Assembly (NCBI GenBank): GCA_001465935.1
Contig: LNKV01000115.1
Coordinates: forward strand, 16,355-27,569
Source: Clarireedia homoeocarpa
Taxonomy: Eukaryota; Ascomycota; Leotiomycetes; Helotiales; Rutstroemiaceae
Direction: 5' to 3'
DNA length: 11,215 nucleotides
Positions 1 through 8,923 of the stretch are shown one piece after another. Under the pieces are notes generated by a model. That model did no database searches and was not told the DNA's origin. It saw nothing but the letters and a program-made list of their open reading frames with translations. Numbering within the stretch: position 1 is the stretch's first letter; each line of letters starts with the position of its first letter. The position numbers and the translations under genes are program-made.

Positions 1-56
1 ATATATTTAAGAAAATACTAACTTCTACTTTATTTTTATAATATTATAATTATAAC

Positions 57-330
57 CTCTTTTATATATTTGAAATTAATATATCGAATAGAGTTATAAT
101 AAATATATTATTTTAGAAATATAATAATAACTAGTTTCTAGTTATATACTTTTTAAAAACGATATAACTAGTTAAATTTAATTATAAGGTTTATAATAAA
201 GAAATACTTACGATTATAAAGTTATTTTTATATTAATATACTAAACTAATAAATACTTTATATTAGATCCGGGTTTATATTAATTATAAGGTTTTAGAAT
301 ACTTTATAACTATTAAAATATTTAATATCT
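57..330 (+). other. RNase H domain relic of element 1 pol
   Basis: The translation follows the Ty3/gypsy RNase H pattern. The segment normally reading T-D-A-S appears as I-N-I-S (codons 75-86), so the first catalytic Asp is now Asn (78-80). It continues through an 'AYFSKT'-like stretch and N-Y-K-V-Y-N-K-E (about 180-203), which keeps the catalytic Glu at 201-203. It ends in V-Y-I-N-Y-K-V-L-E-Y-F (273 onward), the degenerate form of the familiar T-D-H-x-x-L-E-Y-F motif, with Asp to Asn and His to Tyr. Each of these changes is a C-to-T or G-to-A transition. Confidence 0.8.
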
Positions 331-773
331 AGTAAACTTAATAAGTTAAACTCTTAATTAATTATTATTTCTTTATTATATATTACTTTAATAAAGATAA
401 TTTATTAATAAATACTTTTATTTAAAAAGAAGATAAATTAAGTTTTTAAAATAAATCTAAAAAAAAGTATTATATCTAGTAATTACTTAAAGATAAGAAG
501 TTAGATTTTTAGATTTTAGCTTTCTATATATATAACTATTTTAATAAATCTACCCTCGAAATAAATACTCTTACAAATTCTATAAATCTTATTAATCTAA
601 TTATCTATATTTTATAAGCGAACCGCGATTATAATTCTTTATAAACTTTATAAATTATAGTAAATCGAGGAGAATCAAAGTTTAAATTTAAATTCGAAGT
701 TAAAGAAAGTTTATTACTTTATAAAAGTTATTTTATTATCTTTAATATTAAGAACTTAAAGACCTTTTTTATT

Positions 774-1290
774 CGCGAAGTATATAACTTTATTATTATA
801 ATTTATCTAAATATTAGAAAAACTTATTTATTTTTTAAAAAGTATTATTACTAGTATTTTATAAGAAAGAATATTATTATATATATTTATAATTACTATA
901 TATATTATCGAAGCTCGGTTCTAAAAAATAAAATACTTAATTTACTTTATTTATTACTAGTTCTAACTTATATATAAGAATATATTATTATAGATTATTA
1001 TAGTTTTAATAAAGATAAATATAAATATAATAATATATTTATTATTATTAACTATTTATTTAAATAAACTATTATAATCTTATATTATAAAACTATTATT
1101 ATAAGAGATTAAATTAAACTTTATATTTTATATATCTATTAATATTATAATCTATTTATAATAATATTATTTAATTATAAACTCTAGTTTATATCTTTAT
1201 TCTAAATTAAATTTAATAATATCTTTAAAACTAAAATCAAACTATTTATTATAGATTATTTCTAAACTAATAAATAAATAGAAGTTTATA
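774..1290 (+). other. Integrase zinc-binding and catalytic core relic of element 1
   Basis: R-E-V-Y (774-785) corresponds to the R-E-x-H start of the HHCC zinc finger with His changed to Tyr. It ends at Y-Y-I-Y-Y-R-S-S-V (about 897-920), where the C-x2-C pair now reads as tyrosines. The core opens with I-I-I-D-Y-Y-S-F-N-K-D-K-Y (about 984-1022), with the first catalytic Asp retained at 993-995. The second catalytic position is Asn (1173-1175) in the segment normally reading S-D-R-G-x-Q-F. The catalytic Glu is retained at 1281-1283 in the P-Q-T-D-G-Q-x-E region. Spacing is 60 codons from the first to the second catalytic position and 36 to the third, that is 35 residues between, which is the canonical D35E arrangement. 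Confidence 0.85.
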
Positions 1291-1865
1291 ATTAGTATTT
1301 ATAAAAACAATTAAAACTTTTTATTAACTATTATTAAAATAACTAATTCGAATTTCTATTAATAATAAATTATATATAATTAACTTTATTATATTCTTCT
1401 TTTAATAACTTACTCTCTTTCAAAATATTTTATAAATATATTTTTAAAATTATATAAGATTAGAAGCTAATTAAATAATTTTTAATTAATAACTTTAATA
1501 TCTAAAATACTTGTATTTATATTTATTATAACTACGAAGTTTTAAAATATATTTATTTTATTATTATAACTATTTAAAAGTAAATAACTAAATAAATAAA
1601 TAAATATTATTAACTAATTAACTTCTAAGTTAATAACTATATCTAATTAGATATATAATATCTATTAATATAATAGTTATTTAAGAAACTAGATTATCTT
1701 ATTAATAAATACTTTAAATTTCTAAAATATATTAATTACTTTTATTATTTAAATCTACTTAGTATTATATAAATTTATAATATATTCTTAATTAATAAAT
1801 TAAAAAAAGTAGTTAATAATTTATTACTAAATTAGTATAATAAACTATTTTTATTAATTAATATT

Positions 1866-2010
1866 ATAAGAATAGATAAGTATAAAATAAAGTAAATATT
1901 AGTTTATTTTTTAAAACGAAGGTTATTAAAATATTATATCTAATAAAAAGATTATAATATTAATCTAGTTTAATATAAAATATCGGATTTTAAAATATCT
2001 TTAGTATTAC
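1866..2010 (+). other. Chromodomain relic at the C terminus of element 1 pol
   Basis: The frame reads I-D-K-Y-K-I-K-*-I-L (about 1875-1905). Later come Y-K-I-S-D-F-K, L-L-R-D-F-Y and a Gln-to-stop (about 1977-2030). With RIP stops read as Gln or Trp this matches the chromodomain pattern E-Y-E-V-E-x-I-L ... W-x-x-Y-x-x-x-x-x-W-Y-P-A-S-D-F-K, followed by the conserved L-R-D-F-H tail found in fungal chromoviruses. Such domains are known to direct integration to chromatin marks such as H3K9 methylation. That role here is inferred from the family, not seen in the sequence. Confidence 0.72.
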
Positions 2011-2330
2011 TTCGAGATTTCTATTAAACTAATTTAAAAATATCTAACTTTTTAATATTTCTTTCTAAATAGTTTCGATTATAGAAATCCGAAGAAAATA
2101 ATTATAATTATATTAAAGAAAACTACTTGATAATTATAATAAATAAGAAGCGATTTCTAAACTTTATAATATTTAAAATATAATATTACTAAATTGAGAA
2201 ATTATTATTATTATTCTTATAATTATATTTATTTATTATAAACTATTTAATTTATTTATATTTATTAAAAAGAAACTTTAAAGATATATAATTTAGATAA
2301 TAATTAATAAAGTAATTAAAATATTTAAAA

Positions 2331-2355
2331 GCGAGTTTTTTTAAAAAAATAATAA
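2331..2355 (+). other. Polypurine tract region of element 1, upstream of its 3' LTR
   Basis: GCGAG (2331-2335) is followed by a T run and then a run of A with two T interruptions, ending immediately before TATAAT at 2356. Element 2 shows the same arrangement in its own orientation: GCGAGC, then TTTCTT, then a purine tract, then its LTR. The tract is the expected primer site for plus-strand DNA synthesis. It now contains almost no G, as expected if RIP has changed G to A. The boundary is set by comparison with element 2 and is good to a few bases. Confidence 0.6.
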
Positions 2356-2367
2356 TATAATAATTCT
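2356..2367 (+). repeat. First 12 bp of element 1's 3' LTR, split by the insertion of element 2
   Basis: TATAATAATTCT directly follows the purine tract. If the first dinucleotide was TG before RIP, it starts with TGTAAT and would pair with the ATTATA (ancestral ATTACA) at 9421-9426 as the short terminal inverted repeat of an LTR. The last five bases (ATTCT) are the target site duplicated by element 2. Joined to 9232-9426, the LTR would be about 207 bp, which is short but within the range for fungal Ty3/gypsy elements. The start is inferred, since AT-only ends match easily by chance. Confidence 0.5.
2363..2367. repeat. Target-site duplication of element 2, left copy (ATTCT)
   Basis: ATTCT abuts the outer end of the left LTR (TGTAAC begins at 2368). 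An identical ATTCT abuts the outer end of the right LTR at 9227-9231. A 5-bp duplication is typical for Ty3/gypsy integrases. The motif holds no internal CA or TG, so RIP leaves it unchanged. Confidence 0.9.
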
Positions 2368-2670
2368 TGTAACAATATACTATAAATAAAGATTATACTA
2401 TTCTTAAAATTAATAACTAGAGAGCTAAAAGGGTTAAAGAGTTTTAAGAGCTTATATATATATAGTAGTTATATAGATTATATACTTAAAGTATATATAT
2501 ACTAGGTCTACTAAGGTCTGTCCTACTAATTAGGTAAATATAATATATTATAATTACTAGTCTTTATTAAACTTGTATAATAGAGCTAGCTAGTTTATTA
2601 ACTTTAATTAGTAAACTTAAGATTGTTATAATTACTAATCTTAGAAGTTTAATATATTTAGATTATTATA
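2368..2670 (-). repeat. 3' LTR of element 2 (left LTR)
   Basis: This 303-bp direct repeat matches 8924-9226 at a constant offset of 6556 with no gaps. On the + strand it starts TGTAAC and ends ATTATA (ancestral GTTACA), so the terminal inverted repeat is TGTAAC/GTTACA. This copy keeps the outer TG that the other copy has lost. By hand count about 49 of 303 positions differ between the LTRs, all of them transitions. An AT-only palindromic stretch lies at about 2487-2504 (AGTATATATATACT core), and long TATA runs near 2454-2464 could have belonged to the promoter. Confidence 0.95.
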
Positions 2671-2683
2671 CTACTCTCTTTTC
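2671..2683 (-). other. Polypurine tract of element 2
   Basis: On the - strand this reads GAAAAGAGAGTAG and runs directly into the LTR start at 2670. A purine block touching the inner edge of the 3' LTR is the plus-strand primer site of LTR retrotransposons and fixes the element's orientation independently of the coding relics. Just upstream on the - strand is GCGAGC followed by a pyrimidine run, an arrangement shared with element 1. Confidence 0.85.
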
Positions 2684-2989
2684 TAAGAAAGCTCGCTCTC
2701 GAGTATCTTAAGTTTATTAATTCTATTACTAATATTAGTAAATAAATATAAGAATATTAGTTAATTAAAAGAGTTAAATAAATATAGAAATAATATAAAT
2801 AAATATAAATTAATATTATTTATAAATCTACTATTAACTATAAATCTAGCTAATAGAAAAATTATTATCTTTATATAAAAGCTATTAGATAATCGCTTTT
2901 TAGATATTTATAATTGTTTTTACTTATTTAATATAAATATAATTACTTTAGAAGAAGTATTAGAGAACTAAGTAAAATAGGATTTTCTA

Positions 2990-3160
2990 AGTAGAATATA
3001 TTAAATAAGTATAAGATTATCTTAAAGTTAGATATTTTATACTATATCAAGTTAGTATTATAATTAAACTATTATATATAATATTTTAGAGATCTATAAT
3101 ATTTACAATAAACAAGGATTTTCTTAACTTCCTATTCTTTCTTACTAGTTATATTAATTA
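2990..3160 (-). other. Chromodomain region relic in element 2 pol
   Basis: The segment Y-K-I-S-N-F-K-I (about 3040-3015) corresponds to W-Y-P-A-S-D-F-K and is followed by a degenerate L-x-x-F-x block, as in element 1. Upstream in the same frame is K-K-I-L-V-Y and a run of basic and hydrophobic residues fitting the first chromodomain strands. It is weaker than the element 1 counterpart but sits in the same relative place, between the integrase C-terminal module and the polypurine tract. Confidence 0.6.
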
Positions 3161-3699
3161 GTAATAAAAAGTTATTAATTTAGTTATAAAACAGGTTATT
3201 TAATATTTTTCTTAATTTATTAATAGAGAATATAAAGTATATCTTTATTATCTTAAGTAGCTTAAATTTAAAAAAATAACTGATCTTCTTTAAAATCTTG
3301 AAATATTTATTTATTAGGAAATCAAATTTCTTTAATAACTACTAAGTAAATAAATATCTTATATCGAACTAAACGAAGTTACTAATATCGAAATTAACTA
3401 AATAGTATAATATATTTATAATTTAAGTTATATACTTTTATACTTTCTTAATTACTTAATAGACTTATTATAATATTTCGAGATTATAGTATATATATAT
3501 ATAAGTATTAATAAGATTAAAGTTATCTATAAATAAAATTAAATTAACTTCGTTCTAAGTCCAAGTATATCGTAGTTCTCGGCTATAGAGTATCTCGAAT
3601 AGACTTAAGTTATTAAAAGAAATATATAATAAAATTAACTAAATATAGTCTATTATTAATAGAAACTTAAATTAGTTATCTTAGTAATAACTAATAAAA

Positions 3700-4230
3700 A
3701 GTTAAAGTCTTTTTTATAAATACTAATTATAAATCTCGATTTAATTATTAGTTTAAAAATAGTTAGTAATTAAAAGTTTAATTTAAATTCTAAAGATATT
3801 ATTAAACTCTTTTTAGAAAGTAGATATAAACTATAAATTATAATCAGAGAGTATTATTATAAATAGATTATAGTATTAGTAAATATATTATAAATATAAT
3901 TTAGTTTATTCTTAAATATAGATTATCTTATAATATAATATAGTAATTATTTACTTACTAAAATAGTCGATAATAACTAAAATATTATTAAACTTATATT
4001 TATCTTTATTAAAACTATAATAATCTATTATAATATATTATTAAATATATATTAGAATTAGTAAAGAGTAAAGTAATCTTAATATTTTATTATAAGAAAC
4101 TAAGTTTCTATAATAAATATAGTAGTTATAAATATAAGTATATATTAAAATAGTTAATTTATATTAATAATAAAGTTTAGTAAATAAAAAGATAGTCTTT
4201 TTAATATTAAAGTATATTATCAAAATAGAG
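3700..4230 (-). other. Integrase relic in element 2 pol, with D-D-E codons retained
   Basis: The zinc-binding part ends in Y-N-Y-Y-I-Y-Y-R (about 4130-4110), with the C-x2-C cysteines turned into tyrosines. The core starts I-I-I-D-Y-Y-S-F-N-K-D-K-Y, with the first Asp at 4023-4025. The second Asp is at 3843-3845, in L-S-D-Y-N-L-*-F (from S-D-R-G-x-Q-F). The Glu is at 3735-3737. Spacing is 60 codons and then 36, so 35 residues separate the second Asp from the Glu, as in canonical D35E integrases. All three acidic codons survive although the frame around them is full of stops. Confidence 0.88.
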
Positions 4231-4639
4231 TTATATATTTTATAAATAAGTAATATATAAAGGTTCTAGATATTAAAAATAATAAATTAGTTATTATATA
4301 AAAGTAGATTACTTTTAAGAGTTAAATATAGATTGTTATAAGTAGCTTAGACTTTTAAGTTTTATAAGCTTTTTAAATTATAATTAGTTTTAAAAAGATA
4401 GTTAATAAAAAGAGTTAAGAAGTTAAATATATCGAGTATAATAATATTAATTAGTAAGATTAAAAGTTTATTAAAGATTTTTAAATCGATTTAACTATTA
4501 TATAAAAGTTATTATAATCTATTATATTTCTTTTACTTATTTTATAATAATAGTTTATTAACTTTATAAGTTAGAGTATTTATAAAAAAGTTATCTTTTT
4601 TAAAATAATATATAATCAAGAAGTTATAATTAACAAAGA

Positions 4640-4930
4640 GTTTAGTTTATTAAATTTATTATATATTCAAGGACTTAGTAGTTATAAAGTATTTTAAAAC
4701 TTTATAATTTATATAAATATAGATCTAGTATAGAGTTAATATAAACTTAGTTTACTAGTTATTAAATAATTTAACGATTATAAATATTTCTTTATTATAT
4801 ACTTTATAATTCAGTTTAGCCGACTATATTGTTTTTAAGAAAAATATTATAAGAAGCTAGTTATTATTATATTTCTACGAAAATATACTTATTATAATAT
4901 TATCTAATATATTTATTTTTAGTATATAAA
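4640..4930 (-). other. RNase H domain relic in element 2 pol
   Basis: The opening T-D-A-S box reads I-N-I-L, with the catalytic Asp now Asn at 4911-4913. Then come a degenerate F-F-L-K-T-I stretch and L-N-Y-K-V-Y-N-K-E-I, which keeps the catalytic Glu. The later T-D-H-x-x-L-x-Y-F box reads I-N-Y-K-V-L-K-Y-F. The order and spacing match element 1's RNase H, and the two proteins align through most of the domain, so the elements are clearly related. Confidence 0.8.
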
Positions 4931-5249
4931 AAAGTAAGTAGTTATAATATTAAAGAAGTAATATACTTGTTAGTATATATTTAAATATATCGAAAGCTAA
5001 TTGATAATTTTTATTAAAGTAGAAAAGAGTATTAATCTTAGTTAGTTCGATTAAAAGCTTAATAATAATATTGAAATTATAAATAAAACGTTTATAAAAA
5101 TTATAAAATCTAAGAAACAATTATATATTTTTTACTATTATTAAATAGACTTACTACTATACTATAATAACTTTCTCGAGATCTACTTTTATATTATTAG
5201 TTAATATAATAAACTCTAAATATTTAATATAAGTAATATTAAATTTATA

Positions 5250-5900
5250 TTTTTTAAGATCGGCTTATAATTTAATATCTTAGAGATATTATAAAACTAG
5301 TTTAATATAAGTTTAGTATTCAAGTAAGTCTTTAAAATAAATCAAGATATTATCGAGATATATAGTATAGAAGATATCTAAATAGTTAAAAAGAATATTA
5401 TTTATATAATATTAGTAAGTTGTAAAATTGTTAGTTAGTTTAAATAATATAACTTTATATTTATAAATACTATAATATATATAGAATATAATAAACTCTT
5501 TAGAAACTAAATCTATTCTAATATAATAGAATATTTATTTAATATTTAGTTTAGTAAAAATCTTAATATAAAAGATATAAGCGAGAGTCTTATTAATAAA
5601 TAATAATAAGTAGCGATCTTTATAAATAAAGATATTAAATATATAAAAGTTAATATAGAAGTATAATAATTTATTTAGTTTCTTAATAAAGAGGATCGAG
5701 ATAATAAATAAAACTTAACTAAGTTTAATAAATTTTTTAACTAGATTCTTAGTAAGATATTCTTTAATAGTCTCTAATTCCTTAGTCGATATCTTATATA
5801 ATAGATTATAGTGAAGTTTATCTTTTATACTTTCTTCTAAAATAATCTTATAGTTATAAGATTAATAGAGTAGTAAAGTATTTAACTCGGTTTTAAAGAA
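5250..5900 (-). other. Reverse transcriptase relic in element 2 pol
   Basis: An N-terminal stretch reading S-T-K-E-L-E-T-I-K-E-Y-L (about 5800-5760) leads into L-F-I-K-K-L-N-K (about 5700-5680), the degenerate form of L-F-V-K-K-x-x-G. It continues with K-D-R-Y-x-L-x-x-I-N-K-T-L-A (about 5620-5575) and I-F-T-K-L-N-I (about 5560-5540), the first catalytic Asp block with Asp to Asn. F-K-L-T-N-N (about 5430-5410) is from P-F-G-L-T-N-A. The active-site box is Y-L-D-N-I-L-I-Y: Tyr 5358-5360, Asp 5352-5354 and Asn 5349-5351. The usual Y-x-D-D has therefore lost its second Asp by a G-to-A change, which alone would abolish activity. Confidence 0.9.
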
Positions 5901-6619
5901 TATATCTAAGAACTTCTAGTATTTCTCGGAGATTAGAGACTTTATATTAATCTTAAATAAAAAGACTATATTAAATAATTATAAATAAAGAATAGAACAA
6001 AATTATTATATTAATAAAAATATTACTTATTTATTATCCTTTTCAGCTTATCAGTCTTTAAGTAATTAGTCGATCTTATAAATCGAGATAATACTAAATT
6101 CGTATTTATTATCTTAATAATAAAGTATATAAAGTATAATTCTAGAGATTATATATAGATCGATTAATTATTTAAAGTAATTAGATTAAGATTTCCAAAG
6201 AAATTTAGAATATTATTATTAAATAAGTTTAATAGAAGGTAGTTCTTTTAATTTAATCTTAAAGTTAATTTTTATTATTTTAAGAATATAAATTTGATCT
6301 TTTAAAAAAATATTATAAAGGCTAAATAACTATTATAAAATCTTAGAAAAAGTTAGTTCAATTTTTAAGAATATTAAATAAGATAAAGTTTCTTTTATTT
6401 TTATTTATTATAATATTATTAATCTTATTATAATTAAGATAACTACTTAGTTATCTAGATAGTTAATACTAGTTTATTATTACTAGTATTTATTCAATTT
6501 ACAATCTTACTATTTAGTATCTTTCTAATATTTATAGTTAATTATATAAGAATTAAGATTAATACAAATATATAATAAAAGTTAGAAGTAAGTTTAGTTA
6601 GAAGATAAGTTTATAAGTT

Positions 6620-6930
6620 AGTATAGTTTATATTATCTATAATTAAGAAAGATCTGATTCTCTAATAATTATATTCTTCTAAGAATTATAAGATATACAA
6701 GATAAATAATTAGAAAAAGAATATAGATTTAAAGTTGATTATTAATTAATAAGTTTAAATAAATATAATAAGATATTATTTAGTATTGTTTACTATTATA
6801 GCTTTTAACTAATAAAAGTATTTTTAATTTCTTTACTATAATCTTCTAAATAAAATTTAGTATCTTAAGAAATATAATATCGATAAAAACGAAGTTATTT
6901 ACTTTAAAGTTAATAAAAATTTTAGTTTAG
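6620..6930 (-). other. Retropepsin-like protease relic in element 2 pol
   Basis: The frame reads V-N-N-F-V-F-I-D-I-I (Asp at 6879-6881), where aspartic proteases of this class have F/L-V/I-D-T/S-G-A. The T-G-A is no longer visible as such, but the Asp is kept. Downstream come hydrophobic strands and then I-I-L-R-R-I-*-L-L-E-N-Q, the counterpart of the I-I-L-G-R-x-W-L-x-x-x motif that closes retropepsin domains in fungal Ty3/gypsy elements (Gly to Arg and Trp to stop are both G-to-A changes). Such enzymes cut the Gag-Pol precursor. It is in the same frame as reverse transcriptase. Confidence 0.7.
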
Positions 6931-6984
6931 AATAAATATTAATTTCTTAATAGTATATAAAAGAATATTATATACTTTTTTCTA

Positions 6985-8635
6985 AATAGTTTTATTAAAT
7001 CTAAATATCTTATATCTCTAATTCTATCTAATAAAGAGTTTTTTATTAGATATAATCTTTTACTCGATTATTATTAATATAAGTAGTAGTAATAATCTTA
7101 ACTTTATATTTATCTTCTTACTCTTATTTACTTACTATATCGAGGTATTCCTTTTCTTATTCAAAAAAGTCAATATTAATAATATTAATATAATAAAAAG
7201 TACTATTATAAGATTAACTAAAAATATTTTTAAAAAGTAAATTATCTCTTAGTCTATTTTAAAAAGCAGAGATAAAGTTTTTTAATATAAAGTAAAAGAG
7301 TATTTTATTAGTAATAGGATTAACTAATACTAGCTAGTTAAAGTAGATAAGATCAGTTTTATAAGTAGACGAAAAGTGATTAGTTTGATCGATAATAATT
7401 TCTCTATTACTTTTAATCGAGGTACTAATAGAATAATAAGTTAGAAGCGATATTATAATAATATAAGTAGGTTAAAGAGATATTAATAGTTTATTAATAT
7501 TATCTTGTTATTTTATAAAGTTTAAATATCTAACTAGTTTTTAAAGAGAAATAGCCTAATATTAAATATTTTCAATCTAATTCTAATAATATCGAGTAAG
7601 TTTAAAAAATAAATCTTTATAGATTATCTTCTTACTAATTTAACTAATAGATATTAAAATATAAAGTTAATAGTAGAACTCTTTAAATAAAGATAAAAAT
7701 CTAAATATAATTATAAATAATACTTAGTACTTAGTTTTAGTAAAAGTAAATTTAGATTTATTATAAAAAAGCGAGTATAGTTTATTTACTAGCTATTTAA
7801 TAATCAAAGATAACTTTTAAAAGAATAATCTTTTTAAGTAATTTAAAATAATACTCTTAATCTAGTTACTTATATACTTATAAACTTAGTATTTATTAAA
7901 GTAAGTATATATAGTTAGTCTACTAAGAACTATATATTTCTATAAAGATAAAAGGATATTAGAACTATTATTAAATTTATTAATAAGATTAGTAACTCGG
8001 AGAAATCGATCTAAGTTAATATTAAACAAAGAGAGATTATAAGTTAAATATATAAAAGAAAGTAGATTTTAAATAAAGTTATTATATTCGTTAAAATAAA
8101 TATACAAAGTTAATATAGTATATTTAGTTTAATATTACTTAGATATTTCCTTGTTTTATAAATCAGTTAGATTATAAAAGGTTTATCTATTTAATACTCT
8201 TAGTTTAGAAATATAATCTCGTTACTCTACTATAAAGATTAAATAATCTCGTTAAAGAAGTTCTTATTAAGAAAGTATTAAAAGAAAAATAATAGTAATA
8301 GTATTAAGGGAAATACTAGAAGAAATATAATTAAAGATTAATTAAACAATTTATTCTTATTATAATTTTAATTATACTTATTAAGTTCTAAACTATACTT
8401 ATAAGTCTCGAATTAATATAATCAAGATTATAATCTTACTATTTATTAAAAATAGAATAAAGTCTTGATTTTATAATTAAGAGAATTAAAAATTAGTTAT
8501 TTTTCCTTTTTCTTTATTTCTACTTTCTATATTAATATTAGAATTTAGAGGGGTATTATCTTAAGACTTGTTTTCTAGAATATTATTATTATCTTAAAAG
8601 TATTTATAACTTTCTAAAAGAATTATATTAAATAT
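6985..8635 (-). pseudogene. gag relic of element 2, RIP-inactivated
   Basis: This long reading frame on the - strand (first codon bases at positions leaving remainder 1 on division by 3) lies between the leader and pol, and stays readable for about 1.65 kb when RIP stops are ignored. It begins after 8635 with possible start codons now reading ATA (8635-8633 or 8626-8624). Next come an acidic/Asn-rich N-terminal segment with N-T-P-L-N-S-N-I-N (about 8560-8530), a Gln/Leu-rich stretch that may be a coiled coil, and a middle region (about 8030-7440) resembling the helical capsid part of Ty3/gypsy Gag. Its landmarks are L-D-R-F-L-R, F-T-F-T-K-T-K-Y and K-D-L-F-F-K-L-T-R-Y-Y. The end (about 7180-6985) is charged and Gln-rich. 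I could not see a CCHC zinc knuckle, even allowing Tyr for Cys or His. Identification rests on position and weak resemblance. Confidence 0.65.
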
Positions 8636-8923
8636 AGAGATAGAATTATAAAGAGTCTTATTACTCTTTTTAAAAAGATCGATATTTTAAAAAGAAAATA
8701 TATTATCGAAAAGATTAGTATTAAGAGTAAGTTTAAAAGTAAGTTATAAGAAAGTTAGAAAGATAAAAAAAAGATAATAAAGATAAAGAATATTTATATT
8801 ACTTTTATAAAATAGATCTTCTCTTTATAACTTAGTAGTTTTCTAAATAAGAAGGATTAAAAATAAGATATTATTTAGATAACTACTAGTTGATTAGAGA
8901 GATTAGTATAGAGTTGTTAATAA
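8636..8923 (-). other. Untranslated leader of element 2, including the expected primer-binding site
   Basis: This is the stretch between the 5' LTR and the gag relic. The primer-binding site should start within a few bases of 8923 on the - strand, where the sequence reads TTAACAACTCTATACTAATC. A TGG start would now read TAA or TAG, and one TAA lies one base in, but I cannot name the tRNA or exclude self-priming. No open frame or other signal is evident in the rest. Confidence 0.45.

Larger units (their letters stand above)
3..2190 (+). pseudogene. pol relic of element 1 (RNase H, integrase, chromodomain), RIP-inactivated
   Basis: This is a partial Pol polyprotein, cut by the left window edge and crossed by dozens of in-frame TAA/TAG codons. 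Domains in order are: the end of the reverse transcriptase connection (about 3-56); RNase H (about 57-330); a linker (about 330-770); the HHCC zinc-binding part of integrase (about 774-917); the integrase catalytic core (about 985-1290); the integrase C-terminal module (about 1440-1800); and a chromodomain (about 1866-2010) followed by a tail. The frame never shifts. The ancestral stop cannot be fixed, because real stops and RIP-made stops look alike. I place the end near 2190, after the post-chromodomain segment loses family resemblance. In life the protein would copy the element's RNA and integrate the cDNA; this copy cannot make it. Confidence 0.85.
1..2362 (+). mobile_element. Element 1: 3' part of a RIP-degraded Ty3/gypsy LTR retrotransposon, left part
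   Basis: This is the downstream half of a Ty3/gypsy element lying on the + strand. It enters from the left edge near the end of reverse transcriptase and continues through RNase H, integrase, chromodomain, a purine tract and the first bases of the 3' LTR. It then stops abruptly at the insertion point of element 2 and resumes at 9232. The family assignment rests on domain order and residue patterns in a single frame (codons starting at positions divisible by 3) that is readable for about 2.1 kb once TAA/TAG/TGA are treated as mutated Gln, Arg or Trp codons. The 5' LTR, gag, protease and most of reverse transcriptase must lie outside the window. The absence of frame changes over this length indicates decay by point mutation rather than by indels. 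Confidence 0.9.
2690..7175 (-). pseudogene. pol relic of element 2 (protease, RT, RNase H, integrase, chromodomain), RIP-inactivated
   Basis: This is a complete Pol-like reading frame on the - strand (first codon bases at positions that leave remainder 2 on division by 3). It is unbroken by frameshifts for about 4.4 kb but interrupted by dozens of TAA/TAG and occasional TGA codons, as expected from CAA/CAG/CGA/TGG after RIP. Domains by + coordinate, descending: an N-terminal Arg/Gln-rich segment (about 7175-6960), protease (about 6930-6620), a long spacer (about 6620-5900), reverse transcriptase (about 5900-5250), connection, RNase H (about 4930-4640), linker, integrase HHCC (about 4230-4100), integrase core (about 4035-3700), C-terminal module, and chromodomain (about 3160-2990) with tail. 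The upstream limit is where the frame overlaps gag; the true start and stop are hidden by mutation. Codons at several active sites are altered. Confidence 0.88.

Noticed and set aside
1..2362. A separate host gene or DNA transposon on the left flank
   Set aside because: The + strand frame reads continuously as RNase H, integrase and chromodomain of a Ty3/gypsy element and leads into a polypurine tract, so a second explanation is not needed.
2487..2504. Palindromic AGTATATATATACT run as a functional hairpin or transcription terminator
   Set aside because: AT-only palindromes are expected by chance in this composition, and the other LTR differs there. I mention it only as part of the LTR.
6440..6560. 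CCHC zinc knuckle around the D-C-K-L-N segment of the pol frame
   Set aside because: One cysteine survives, but no C-x2-C-x4-H-x4-C spacing can be fitted even allowing for RIP changes, and the segment lies downstream of the protease, not in gag.
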